Source: Herbinix sp.
Lineage (GTDB): Bacteria > Bacillota > Clostridia > Lachnospirales > Lachnospiraceae
Assembly: GCA_029239365.1 (NCBI GenBank)
Contig: JAQZBA010000006.1
Span: 1-36,473 of the forward strand
DNA length: 36,473 nt
Direction: 5' to 3'
Numbering within the stretch: the stretch's first letter is position 1; every line of letters begins with the position of its first letter. The position numbers and the translations under genes are program-made. Shown here one piece after another: positions 9,268-18,280 of this stretch. A model generated the notes under the pieces. It saw only the letters and a program-made list of their open reading frames with translations, was not told the origin of the DNA and searched no databases.

Positions 9268-10923
9268 ATGTCAACAAAAGCGTACTTTAAACGTGACGAA
9301 ATCGGTGCTAACAAACCCGGCTTTTCAAAAACTCGTTCAATCATCGAGGCAGCTTTCTATGGCAACAATGTCATCAAGGTAAACACCTTGAAGGAAGCAT
9401 ACGAGCTCGCAAAAAATTCCCCTGGTACAGTAATCACTGATATGCCTGTTTACCACGGAGAAGAATTTGGTCTTGAAAGAGATGCAAAAGTATTATTATT
9501 CAATGACGGATTTGTAACAGGACGTGCTGCAGCAGCTAGAAAGATTACGGGAGAACCTGGTGTAGACACCGAAGATCTTAATGCTAAGGTAATGGATGCT
9601 ATTTATGATACCAGATTTTCCACCTTATATCATGCAGAAGTATTCATCGGCTTAGATCCCGAATTCATGGTTAAGGCACACTTATTAATTCCGGAAGGCG
9701 AAGAAAACATCCTCTACTCCTGGATGCTTAACTTCCAATATATGACCGATGATTATGTAAAAATGTATAAAGCATCCAAACCGATTGGTGATGAATGCGA
9801 TATCTACATCTTCTCTAATCCTCAATGGAAACATTCTGGTCACCCGATGGGCTTGACCTATTTCAATACAATGACTAACTGTGCTGCTCTTCTTGGTATG
9901 AGATACTTTGGTGAGCACAAGAAGGGTACTCTCACGATCGCTTGGGCAATTGCAAACCGTAATGGTTATGCTTCCTGCCATGGTGGTGAGAAGAGATATA
10001 ACCTTGCTGACGGAAAGTCCTATGTTGCTTCCGTATTCGGTCTATCCGGTTCCGGTAAGTCCACGATTACTCATGCTAAACATGGTGGCAAATACGATGT
10101 AACCGTTCTTCATGACGATGCTTTCATCATCAATACAGAAACCGGTTCCTCCATCGCTATGGAGCCTACCTATTTTGATAAAACTCAAGATTATCCTACC
10201 GATTGTGAAGATAACAAGTATTTATTGACAGCTCAGAACTGCTCCGCTACTTTAGACGAGAATGGTCATATTGTTCTTGTTACTGAAGATATCCGTAACG
10301 GTAATGGCCGTGCAATTAAATCTAAATTATGGTCTCCGAACCGTGTAGATAAGATTTATGAGCCTGTTAACTCCATCTTCTGGATTATGAAGGATCCTAC
10401 ACTGCCCCCTGTTATCAAGTTAAAGGGCGCTTCCCTTGCTTCCGTTATGGGTGCTACTCTTGCTACTAAGAGAACAACCGCTGAGCGTCTTGCACCTGGC
10501 GTTGACCCTAACGCTTTGGTTGTAGAGCCTTATGCAAATCCTTTCCGTACCTATCCTTTAGTAAATGACTATGAGAAGTTCAAGAAATTAGTTGCTGAGA
10601 AGAATGTAGATTGCTATGTAATTAATACAGGCGATTTCATGGGCAAGAAGGTTAAACCTTCTGATACCTTAGGAATCATCGAAGCCATCGTTGAAGGCAA
10701 GACAAACTTCAAGAAATGGGCTGATTTTGCAGATATCGAGATCTTCGAATGGGAAGGCTTTGTTCCTAACCTAGATGATGCTGATTATAAGGCTCAGTTA
10801 AAGGCAAGAATGCTTGACCGAATTGAATTCGTTGAATCCAGAGAGACAGATAAGGGTGGCTTTGATAAGCTTCCTGCAGATGCATTAGAAGCTCTGAAAA
10901 AGGTAGTTTCCGAAATAGTATAA
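9268..10923 (+). CDS. pckA: Phosphoenolpyruvate carboxykinase (ATP), divergent clade
   Basis: This 551-residue cytosolic enzyme is expected to interconvert oxaloacetate + ATP and phosphoenolpyruvate + CO2 + ADP. In fermenting anaerobes it often runs toward oxaloacetate. The P-loop GLSGSGKST is at 258-266. Upstream are EHKKG (metal-site lysine) and ASCHGGEK (metal-site histidine), and downstream are an Asp pair (HDDAF, 282-286), the arginine in GNGRAIKSK and VINTGDF. These line up in order with the Escherichia coli enzyme, although the classical GDDEH and FEGGCYAK strings are replaced. It therefore belongs to a divergent PEPCK branch. AGGAGG lies 10 bases before the ATG. It has its own promoter and a strong terminator, so it is monocistronic. 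Confidence 0.85.
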   Translation: MSTKAYFKRDEIGANKPGFSKTRSIIEAAFYGNNVIKVNTLKEAYELAKNSPGTVITDMPVYHGEEFGLERDAKVLLFNDGFVTGRAAAARKITGEPGVDTEDLNAKVMDAIYDTRFSTLYHAEVFIGLDPEFMVKAHLLIPEGEENILYSWMLNFQYMTDDYVKMYKASKPIGDECDIYIFSNPQWKHSGHPMGLTYFNTMTNCAALLGMRYFGEHKKGTLTIAWAIANRNGYASCHGGEKRYNLADGKSYVASVFGLSGSGKSTITHAKHGGKYDVTVLHDDAFIINTETGSSIAMEPTYFDKTQDYPTDCEDNKYLLTAQNCSATLDENGHIVLVTEDIRNGNGRAIKSKLWSPNRVDKIYEPVNSIFWIMKDPTLPPVIKLKGASLASVMGATLATKRTTAERLAPGVDPNALVVEPYANPFRTYPLVNDYEKFKKLVAEKNVDCYVINTGDFMGKKVKPSDTLGIIEAIVEGKTNFKKWADFADIEIFEWEGFVPNLDDADYKAQLKARMLDRIEFVESRETDKGGFDKLPADALEALKKVVSEIV

Positions 10924-10945
10924 TTATTATGTCCTTATAGTTACA

Positions 10946-10996
10946 AAAAAGCTGCGTACAGGTTCTGGTTTATCCATTGCCTGTACGCAGCTTTTT
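10946..10996. terminator. Bidirectional terminator between pckA and metG
   Basis: AAAAAGCTGCGTACAGG (10946-10962) pairs perfectly with CCTGTACGCAGCTTTTT (10980-10996) across a 17-nt loop. The core GCTGCGTACAGG is GC-rich and flanked by A-runs and T-runs on both sides, so it can end pckA transcripts rightward and metG transcripts leftward. Confidence 0.93.
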
Positions 10997-11006
10997 AATT
11001 TATTAG

Positions 11007-13001
11007 TTATTGAATTTCCGCACCGGAGGGCATCGGTTTCTCCGGAACCATCAGTGCAAGATTGCCTTCTGCATCTTCTGCACAGAGTAACATACCTTCC
11101 GATAACATTCCGGCCAGGGTAGCGGGTTTCAGGTTCACAACGACCATAACCTTCTTACCAACCATCTGCTCCGGAGTGTAATGAGCCTTGATACCGGATA
11201 CAATCTGCTTTACCTGAGAACCGATCTTGACCTGGGAGCACAATAGCTTCTTGGATTTCTTAACCTCTTCACAAGCGATAATCTCACCAATCTGGAATTG
11301 CAGCTTTGCAAAATCATCATAAGTAATCTCTGGCTTCGCTTCAATATCTATGGCCTCTGCAGCACCTAATGCCTTCTCTTCCTTACCTTCCTCTGCTACA
11401 GCATCGGTCTTAACCTCTTGTGCTTCTCTCAATTCATCCACTTTAGCTATAACCTCCTTCAGATCAAGTCTTGCAAACAATATCTCCGGGGCATCAGTTA
11501 CCTTTGTTCCGGATACATATAAGCCATAGTTATTATATTCCTCTAGGCTGCGAGTCTTAGCATTCAACTGTGTCATAATCTTAGCAGCTGTCTCCGGCAT
11601 AAAGGATTCTAATAAGCTGGTACCGATACAGATACTCTCAACCAGATTATAGAGTACTGTCTCGAGTCGTGCCCTCGATGCTTCGTCCTTAGCCAGTGCC
11701 CAGGGTAATGTCTCGTCAATATATTTATTACAACGCTTGAATAAGGTAAATATCTCGCTGATAGCATCTGCTACACGAAGCTTCTCCATCTTAGCAATGA
11801 CCTTCTTCGGTGTCTCAAGTGCAAGGGCAATCAGCTCCTCGTCCACTGGTTCACTTACCTTACCATTGTTCACGATTCCGTCAAAGTACTTATTCGACAT
11901 GGATACCGTACGGTTAACGAGGTTACCTAAGGTATTCGCCAAGTCAGAATTAATCCTCTCCACAAGAAGCTCCCAGGAGATGATACCGTCATTATCAAAA
12001 GGCATCTCATGAAGGACGAAATATCGAACTGCATCTACTCCAAATAATTTAACCAAGTCATCGGCATAAAGTACATTGCCCCTAGATTTGCTCATCTTAT
12101 CTGCCGCACTACCCTGCATCAGCCAAGGATGACCGAACACCTGCTTCGGAAGCTCTACATTAAGTGCCATCAGAATAATCGGCCAGTAGATGGTATGAAA
12201 ACGAATAATATCTTTACCGATCAGATGAAGGTCTGCCGGCCAGTATTTCTTAAACTGCTCGGTACTATTGCCCTCTGCATCATAACCGATACCGGTGATG
12301 TAGTTGCTTAGAGCATCCAACCATACATATACTACATGTCTGTCGTCAAAGTCAACCGGAATACCCCATTTGAAGGATGTACGGGATACACACAGATCCT
12401 GGAGTCCTGGAAGCAGGAAATTGTTCATCATTTCGTTCTTTCTGGATTCCGGTTGTATGAATTCCGGATGCGTATTAATGTGTTCAATCAGACGATCCGC
12501 ATATTTGCTGAGCTTTAAGAAATAGGCCTCTTCTTTTGCAGGCTGTACCTCTCTGCCACAATCAGGACATTTGCCGTTCACCAGCTGTGAAGAGGTGAAG
12601 AAGGATTCACAAGGAGTACAATACATCCCTTCATAATGCCCTTTATAGATATCGCCCTGCTCGTATAAATTACGGAAAATCTTCTGTATCTGTTTCTCAT
12701 GATCTGCATCCGTAGTACGGATGAATTTATCATAGGAGCAGTTCATCATATCCCAAATACCCTTTATTTGTCCTGCAATCCCGTCGACGAATTCCTTGGG
12801 TGTAATTCCTGCATCTGCTGCCTTTAATTCAATTTTCTGTCCATGCTCATCGGTTCCGGTCTGGAAGAATACATCATAGCCTTCCATTCTTTTAAATCGC
12901 GCAATACTATCTGCTAATACGATCTCATAGGTATTGCCGATATGTGGTTTACCTGAGGTATAGGCGATTGCTGTTGTAATGTAATATGGTTTTTTGCTCA
13001 T
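11007..13001 (-). CDS. metG: Methionyl-tRNA synthetase with C-terminal tRNA-binding domain
   Basis: This 664-residue enzyme charges tRNA-Met with methionine. The Rossmann catalytic start reads YYITTAIAYTSGKPHIGN (the HIGH-type motif is PHIGN). A zinc knuckle has Cys pairs at 128/131 and 145/148. KMSKS is at about 302-306. An anticodon-binding helical domain follows. After a linker rich in Glu/Ala, residues from about 562 (ITYDDFAKLQFQIGEI) form a Trbp111/EMAP-type OB-fold that helps dimerise and bind tRNA. A longer in-frame start exists at 13076, but only the ATG at 13001 gives the usual N-terminus. The leader carries a T-box and a promoter of its own, so expression should respond to uncharged tRNA. 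Confidence 0.97.
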   Translation of the reverse strand: MSKKPYYITTAIAYTSGKPHIGNTYEIVLADSIARFKRMEGYDVFFQTGTDEHGQKIELKAADAGITPKEFVDGIAGQIKGIWDMMNCSYDKFIRTTDADHEKQIQKIFRNLYEQGDIYKGHYEGMYCTPCESFFTSSQLVNGKCPDCGREVQPAKEEAYFLKLSKYADRLIEHINTHPEFIQPESRKNEMMNNFLLPGLQDLCVSRTSFKWGIPVDFDDRHVVYVWLDALSNYITGIGYDAEGNSTEQFKKYWPADLHLIGKDIIRFHTIYWPIILMALNVELPKQVFGHPWLMQGSAADKMSKSRGNVLYADDLVKLFGVDAVRYFVLHEMPFDNDGIISWELLVERINSDLANTLGNLVNRTVSMSNKYFDGIVNNGKVSEPVDEELIALALETPKKVIAKMEKLRVADAISEIFTLFKRCNKYIDETLPWALAKDEASRARLETVLYNLVESICIGTSLLESFMPETAAKIMTQLNAKTRSLEEYNNYGLYVSGTKVTDAPEILFARLDLKEVIAKVDELREAQEVKTDAVAEEGKEEKALGAAEAIDIEAKPEITYDDFAKLQFQIGEIIACEEVKKSKKLLCSQVKIGSQVKQIVSGIKAHYTPEQMVGKKVMVVVNLKPATLAGMLSEGMLLCAEDAEGNLALMVPEKPMPSGAEIQ

Positions 13002-13095
13002 TCTTTCATCTATCCTTTCTGTTTTTAATCCCTGCTTCGAAGTAGCTTTCGTATTAGCCCTTCTGATTATTTTCATTCCTTAAGTTCTCTTCAAC

Positions 13096-13134
13096 AAAAA
13101 AAACCCCCATCTTTAATTATTTTAAAGACGAGAG
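13096..13134 (-). terminator. T-box terminator hairpin of metG leader
   Basis: On the minus strand the arm around 13122-13134 (ending CGTCTTTAA) pairs with TTAAAGATGGGGG (13116-13104) over about 13 positions, counting G-U pairs, with a 5-nt loop. Eight T residues (13103-13096) follow. This is the default OFF structure of the T-box switch, with the T-box sequence immediately upstream. Confidence 0.85.
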
Positions 13135-13404
13135 GTGCTCCCGTGGTACCACTTTAATTTACCTTTATCATTAATAAAGGCCTCAATCACTGCATCTTGT
13201 ACAGTGTCGCAGCATAACGGTTGCTTCCGTCGCAGCCTAAGATTACTCCTCGGTGCGCAGCTCCAAGACCATCTTCCACAGTTTTCGCGAGCCTAGTTTA
13301 AATAAGCCGGATCTTCATCCCTCTCCCCTTCTCAGCATAATCGGGGTTCTCTGTTAAGTGCTCCTCTGTGTACTCTTCTTTTCATAGCCTTTACCATGTA
13401 TTTA
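13096..13404 (-). promoter_or_regulatory. T-box riboswitch leader of metG
   Basis: Reading leftward, the leader contains the T-box core AAAGTGGTACCACGGG (around 13155-13140), which is the conserved antiterminator bulge that pairs with the tRNA acceptor end. It is followed by the terminator hairpin at 13134-13096. About 250 bases of structured RNA, the Stem I region, lie between the core and the promoter. Position upstream of metG makes methionine tRNA the expected ligand. Two AUG triplets in the Stem I region could be the specifier, and I cannot choose between them without folding. Uncharged tRNA-Met would stabilise the antiterminator and permit metG expression. Confidence 0.9.
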
Positions 13405-13410
13405 TGTCAA

Positions 13411-13439
13411 AGTATACCATGTGAAATAGGCTTTGTCAA
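13411..13439 (-). promoter_or_regulatory. Sigma-A promoter of the metG T-box leader
   Basis: On the minus strand TTGACA (13439-13434), a 17-base spacer and TATACT (13416-13411) form a near-consensus promoter. Transcription should start near 13404, giving a leader of about 400 bases before the metG ATG. Confidence 0.9.
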
Positions 13440-13556
13440 AGCATTTCCTTTTATACATCCACTTCAAATATAATGCCTCACCACCCGGGATGGATTTATT
13501 TTCTAGCTCATGCTATAATGAAATAATGAAATAATTCGATGTCGATTGGAGCAATC

Positions 13557-15674
13557 ATGAAAATTAAATTAGCAAAGATAAGAACCCGAATACTTTGGGA
13601 AATCTTATTAATCATAGGATTATCCCTCCTACTTACCGGCTGCAACCGTATTGAGAAGAATCCTTCTTTGGATCTTACTGACGCTGCCGGTCAGATAACG
13701 GACGCTGTCACACCGACGTCCCTGCCTACCGTGGCTTTGCCCCAGAGCTCTCCGTCACCTTCTTCCGAGCCACCTTTAACGGAAGCTTATGATTTTATCA
13801 ATGACACCGGTACCGATCTGGAGAGCCGGATTAATCCACCCGGGGGTTACACGCGTGTAACTTCCACTGAGGGAGAGTTGGCGGATTTCTTACGTAAGCA
13901 TCCGCTGAAAAGTAGTGATAGTCAGCTCCTACTCTATAACGGTGAACCCAAGAGTAATCAAGACAATTATGCAGCATTATTTGAGCTTAGTCTAGGAGAT
14001 CGGGATTTACAACAGTGTGCAGATTCAATTCTTCGTATCTATGCAGAATATTATTGGTCCCTTGGTGCGTATGATAAGATTGCCTTTCATCTGACCAATG
14101 GCTTCTATATGGAGTATACCAAATGGCGTGTGGGTAATCGCCTACAAGTCGAGGGGAATAAAGTCAGTTGGGTGAAAACCGCCTCTTACGATGATTCCTA
14201 TGAAGAATTCCTAAACTATCTTACTATGGTGTTTGCCTATGCGGGTACCTTATCCCTTGCAGCGGAATGTGATCCTATCAGCACCAGCGAGCTACTACCG
14301 GGAGACCTATTCCTAAAAGGCGGCTCCCCGGGTCATTGCATCTTAATCGTGGATATGGCTGTTGACACTGAGGGTAATAAATGCTACCTCTTAGCACAAG
14401 GCTATATGCCGGCTCAGGACTTTCATGTACTTAAAAATCCCCTACACCCGGAAGACCCGTGGTATTATGCAGAAGAGATGGGATTCCCTCTCGATACGCC
14501 GGAATGGCAGTTCTCAGATCCGGCTGCTGTACGGTGGGATGCCTTTCCCTTCGAGGGTGCTCAGAATCTTATGGCGAATACTTTCCCTGAGGAAGACAGT
14601 CTTCCTGCCTGGTCTCCTTCTGGCACTGACAAAGAACACGACTCCAGTGTTACTCTGCTCGCAGTTGGCGATAATTTGATTCATATCGAAGTCGTCCAAA
14701 GCGGCAAGCAGGAGGATGGGCGCTTGAATTATGACCATCTGTATTCTAATCTAAAGGAGGAAATTACTGCGGCGGATATTGCTGTTGTGAATCAGGAGAC
14801 GATCCTGGGTGGTGAAGATTTTGTCTACTCCGGATATCCGAATTTCAACTCTCCTACCGAGATTGGAGACGCTCTTGTGAACGCCGGCTTTGATGTCGTT
14901 CTTCAGGCGACCAATCATACCATGGATATGGGGTTAAAGGGTATAGAGAATACCCTTTCTTATTGGAAGACAAAGCCTGAGGTGACAGTTCTTGGTGTCA
15001 ATGAGACCGAGGAAGCCAGTAAAGAGGTCACTATAGTTGAGAAAAACGGAATTAAACTTGCCCTACTTAATTACAGTTATAGTCTGAACGGCTATACTCT
15101 TCCTAAGGACAAGCCCTATCTCGTTAACATGCTGGACAAGAAAAAGATGGCTGAAGATATTGCTAAGGCGGAGGCCTTGGCTGACTTTACAATTATATTC
15201 CCTCATTGGGGCTCTGAATACATCTATGAAGCTACAAAGATGCAGAAGGACCTTACGCAATTCTATTATGAACAAGGTGTTGATCTTGTCATCGGTGCCC
15301 ACCCTCACGTCATTGAACCGGTGGAGTGGATTGAGACTGATGGTAATCATCGTATGCTGGTATATTATTCCTTAGGTAATTTTATGTCCTACCAGAAGGA
15401 ATCCCCTAGAATGCTTGGAGCTATGGCAGGAATTACAATTACCAAAGACGCTCTCGGTACCTATATCAGCGAAGCGAATATTACACCGATTGTAACCCAT
15501 TATGAAAACGGCCCGGCGGATTTTAATTATGGCCTCTATAAGCTCGCGGACTATACACCTGAACTGGCCAAGGTCCATGGCGTCTCCGATATTGCAAAAT
15601 ACGGTGCCATGGATTATCAAACCACTTACGACCTAGCGAAGAAAGTATTAGGCTCTTGGTTTCAGGATAAATAA
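13557..15674 (+). CDS. Lipoprotein with DUF4846-like and CapA phosphoesterase-like domains
   Basis: This 705-residue protein starts MKIKLAKIRTRILWEIL with lipobox LLLTGC, so it should be anchored outside the membrane. The ATG at 13557 has TTGGAG upstream. An earlier ATG at 13539 has no ribosome site. A Ser/Pro/Thr-rich linker leads to a DUF4846-like domain (about 75-340) with PPGGYTRV, LQQCADSILRIYAEY, GSPGHCILIVD and LLAQGYMPAQDFHVLKNP. Residues about 365-700 form a CapA/PgsA-type (PGA_cap) domain with all its motifs: AVGDNLIH, NQETILGG, ATNHTMDMG, FPHWGSEY, GAHPHV and SLGNF. CapA-domain proteins are metallophosphatase-like and linked to poly-gamma-glutamate or envelope functions. Having both domains in one chain looks unusual. 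The gene stands alone, and its substrate is unknown. Confidence 0.88.
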   Translation: MKIKLAKIRTRILWEILLIIGLSLLLTGCNRIEKNPSLDLTDAAGQITDAVTPTSLPTVALPQSSPSPSSEPPLTEAYDFINDTGTDLESRINPPGGYTRVTSTEGELADFLRKHPLKSSDSQLLLYNGEPKSNQDNYAALFELSLGDRDLQQCADSILRIYAEYYWSLGAYDKIAFHLTNGFYMEYTKWRVGNRLQVEGNKVSWVKTASYDDSYEEFLNYLTMVFAYAGTLSLAAECDPISTSELLPGDLFLKGGSPGHCILIVDMAVDTEGNKCYLLAQGYMPAQDFHVLKNPLHPEDPWYYAEEMGFPLDTPEWQFSDPAAVRWDAFPFEGAQNLMANTFPEEDSLPAWSPSGTDKEHDSSVTLLAVGDNLIHIEVVQSGKQEDGRLNYDHLYSNLKEEITAADIAVVNQETILGGEDFVYSGYPNFNSPTEIGDALVNAGFDVVLQATNHTMDMGLKGIENTLSYWKTKPEVTVLGVNETEEASKEVTIVEKNGIKLALLNYSYSLNGYTLPKDKPYLVNMLDKKKMAEDIAKAEALADFTIIFPHWGSEYIYEATKMQKDLTQFYYEQGVDLVIGAHPHVIEPVEWIETDGNHRMLVYYSLGNFMSYQKESPRMLGAMAGITITKDALGTYISEANITPIVTHYENGPADFNYGLYKLADYTPELAKVHGVSDIAKYGAMDYQTTYDLAKKVLGSWFQDK

Positions 15675-15683
15675 AATGAATCA

Positions 15684-15740
15684 AATAAGGTTGACCAAAA
15701 AGGTATATCACGATTGATATACGTTTTAGTCAACCTTATT
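15684..15740. terminator. 57-bp nested hairpin between convergent genes
   Basis: The outer arms AATAAGGTTGAC (15684-15695) and GTCAACCTTATT (15729-15740) pair exactly. Inside them GTATATCA pairs with TGATATAC around a CGAT loop. Located between the CapA-domain gene and convergent galE, it probably acts as a terminator, although no long T-run follows on either strand. Confidence 0.55.
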
Positions 15741-16003
15741 CTATAAATCTTCTACCCTCTCGCTTCCCCAACTTCTTCCTCTGGGTAATACCTTCTCCAG
15801 TACTAACCTTTTCAAGATTATCAAATTTTAGTTATATTGTCAATAGTCTTTCTATTTTTTTGTAAGTTTTATGTCATAATGCACTAATTATAATGACATA
15901 TTTATTAAAATAATTAATAATATTTTAATAAATCTACCAGATATTGTGCTGTATTTTTAACATCCACTATTCATAGTTACAGAACTGTTCTACACCAGTT
16001 GAA
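15741..16003. other. AT-rich intergenic region downstream of galE
   Basis: No credible gene is seen. The only structure is an A/T-only inverted repeat, TTTATTAAAATA (15901-15912) with TATTTTAATAAA (15921-15932), a 12-bp stem with an 8-nt loop. It lies about 70 bases past the galE stop, and being purely A/T it is a weak terminator candidate. Confidence 0.4.
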
Positions 16004-17017
16004 TTACTTGCTGTAGCCTTTGGGATATTTACTCTGCCAACGGTAAGAATCCTCACACATTTTATCAATCCCTCTCTCCGCTTTCCAACCAAGCTCCTGA
16101 TAAGCCTTAGAAGCATCCGCATAGGATACCGCTATATCTCCCGGTCTTCTGGCTACAACCGTATAGGGCAGCTTCTTATTACATGCCTTTTCATAATTAT
16201 GAATGATATCAAATACACTATATCCGATGCCTGTTCCAAGATTATATATTACCAGACCCGGATGGTCAGTAAGCTTTTCAATTGCTTTGATATGGCCAAG
16301 TGCCAAGTCTACAACATGGATATAATCTCTTATTCCGGTGCCGTCCGGCGTATCATAATCATCGCCATTTACATTAATCTTCTCCAGTTCACCGATTGCA
16401 ACCTTAGCAACATAGGGAACCAGATTGTTCGGAATCCCACTGGGATCCTCTCCGATCTCTCCACTCTCATGAGCTCCAATCGGGTTGAAATAACGTAATA
16501 TCGCGATATTCCAAGTGGCATCCGATCGATAAAGGTCCTGGAGTATATCTTCAATCATCAGCTTGGTACGACCGTAAGGATTGGTTACAGATAATGGCAT
16601 ATCCTCGGTAACAGGGACCTTGGCAGGATCTCCATATACGGTAGCAGAGGATGAGAACACTAAACTTTTCACAGCAAATTCCTGCATTACCTCAAGAAGT
16701 ACGATCGTTCCACTCAGATTGTTTCTAAAATAGTTAAGTGGTTTAAGGCACGACTCACCGACTGCCTTTAACCCGGCAAAATGAATCACCGAATCAATCT
16801 TTTCCTTCTCGAATATCTGTCTAAGACTCTCCTTATCCAGGATATCGACTTCATAGAATGCTATCTTCCTACCCGTTAATTTCTCGACTCTTTTTACTGA
16901 TTCCATGGAAGAATTACTTAGATTGTCTACTATTACAACGTCATAGCCTGCATTTAATAACTCTAGATTGGTATGACTGGCAATATATCCGGCACCACCG
17001 GTTACTAATATCTTCAT
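16004..17017 (-). CDS. galE: UDP-glucose 4-epimerase
   Basis: This 337-residue cytosolic SDR-family enzyme interconverts UDP-glucose and UDP-galactose for galactose use and envelope sugar supply. The NAD-binding motif at the N-terminus reads [10 protein letters not shown]. The last Gly of the usual TGGAGYIGSH is Ala. The catalytic Ser is in [10 protein letters not shown] (Ser 124) and the Tyr-x3-Lys pair is Y148/K152 in [25 protein letters not shown] and IPNNLVPYV are typical of GalE substrate-binding segments. Length is normal. AGGAG lies 10 bases before the ATG. It stands alone, convergent with the CapA-domain gene and divergent from the CAP-domain gene. Confidence 0.95.
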   Translation of the reverse strand: MKILVTGGAGYIASHTNLELLNAGYDVVIVDNLSNSSMESVKRVEKLTGRKIAFYEVDILDKESLRQIFEKEKIDSVIHFAGLKAVGESCLKPLNYFRNNLSGTIVLLEVMQEFAVKSLVFSSSATVYGDPAKVPVTEDMPLSVTNPYGRTKLMIEDILQDLYRSDATWNIAILRYFNPIGAHESGEIGEDPSGIPNNLVPYVAKVAIGELEKINVNGDDYDTPDGTGIRDYIHVVDLALGHIKAIEKLTDHPGLVIYNLGTGIGYSVFDIIHNYEKACNKKLPYTVVARRPGDIAVSYADASKAYQELGWKAERGIDKMCEDSYRWQSKYPKGYSK

Positions 17018-17230
17018 ATTCTCACTTCTCCTTTAGTCACTCTTAATTCGCATTGATATCATTGTATCTCATATCTTCTGTTTTGCAAATAGTAAAATTA
17101 CATAATTTGGTTCATTTTCCAACAATACAGCCATTCCATTCATGGCCTGATATGCTAGAATTTAACTGAGAGAATGCTTTAATTCACAACTTCCAACCGG
17201 CTTAATTGCTACATAAATAAGGAAAACCAC

Positions 17231-18208
17231 ATGCGAAAATATGGTACTTATAAATATTTACTGCTCGGTGGTTCCCTTCTGATTTTAATCGGTCTTTCCA
17301 CCTTAGGTCCAGGCGAAGAGAAAACCAATCAGTATGAGAACGCCATCACGCAAGGATACATAGAACCAACCCTGACTCCGACTCCTATGATAGATACTGT
17401 GGATCATCCGGAAGCAATAGCGGTCAGGGATACCTTTCTTCAGCTGGGAGACAGCACAGAAGAAGTCATACGTAAGCTCGGACTTCCGGCACGTATTGCA
17501 GCAACCGAATATGAATTTAATTATTACATATACAATAATGATTACAAGAAGCTACTCTTCGTAGCTCTTCAGGATAATCAGGTCGTTGGCTTTTATACCG
17601 ATTCCCTTGACTTTAATTATCATGGCTTTCCTTATGGCGCAACCCTTGAGGAGATCAATGTTGTTCTCGGTGAACAATTTGCTCTCTCTGAGGTCCTGAC
17701 GATGCACCGCTCAGGCTGTAACATATCGATTCTGATGGACCGGTTGGAGACCGGTAAGGCTGTAGGTATCTATGTACTTTCTGAAACCGTAAAGGAAGAC
17801 GGCTATGATGAAGATGTCATGCATCAGGTAGAACAATTGGTGTATGATTTAGCTAATTCAGCACGTGTCCGAAACAAACTAAGCCCATTATCATGGTCCT
17901 CCTCTGCCGGACAGGCAGCAAGTAAACATAGCGAAAATATGGCCTTGAAGGATTTCTTTAGCCATAAGGATCCTTCGCTTAGAAGCCCCGGGGATCGCCT
18001 TAATGCAGAAGGAGTCTATTATCAGCGCTGTGGTGAGAATATCATCGCAGGCTACGGCAGCGCTATCCTATCCAGCCATGGATGGTATAATTCTAAAGGT
18101 CATCGAAACAACCTTCTGAATGAAGAATATCGCTATCTTGGTGTCGGCTTTACCTATGATAAAGATAGTATCTATAAAACCTATATTACGCAAAATTTCT
18201 ATCGATAA
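17231..18208 (+). CDS. CAP/SCP-domain protein with CAP-associated N-terminal region
   Basis: This 325-residue protein has one N-terminal hydrophobic segment (about 8-26, YLLLGGSLLILIGLSTLG), either a signal anchor or an uncleaved signal. A Thr/Pro-rich linker follows. Residues about 60-190 (LQLGDSTEEVIRKLGLPAR, FYTDSLDFNYHGFPYG) match the CAP-associated N-terminal domain seen in Bacillus YlbC. Residues about 205-325 are a CAP/SCP (cysteine-rich secretory protein-like) domain with the hallmarks KHSENMA, FFSHKDP, GENI and GHRNNLLN. The protein should act outside the cell. Bacterial members have no firmly established activity, with envelope or sporulation links proposed for some. GGA lies 8 bases before the ATG. 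Confidence 0.9.
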   Translation: MRKYGTYKYLLLGGSLLILIGLSTLGPGEEKTNQYENAITQGYIEPTLTPTPMIDTVDHPEAIAVRDTFLQLGDSTEEVIRKLGLPARIAATEYEFNYYIYNNDYKKLLFVALQDNQVVGFYTDSLDFNYHGFPYGATLEEINVVLGEQFALSEVLTMHRSGCNISILMDRLETGKAVGIYVLSETVKEDGYDEDVMHQVEQLVYDLANSARVRNKLSPLSWSSSAGQAASKHSENMALKDFFSHKDPSLRSPGDRLNAEGVYYQRCGENIIAGYGSAILSSHGWYNSKGHRNNLLNEEYRYLGVGFTYDKDSIYKTYITQNFYR

Positions 18209-18280
18209 TTGCTTGCATTCACCCTGGAAATCATATATTCTTACAATAGATATTGATGTACAAAGGTTTGGTGATTGACC

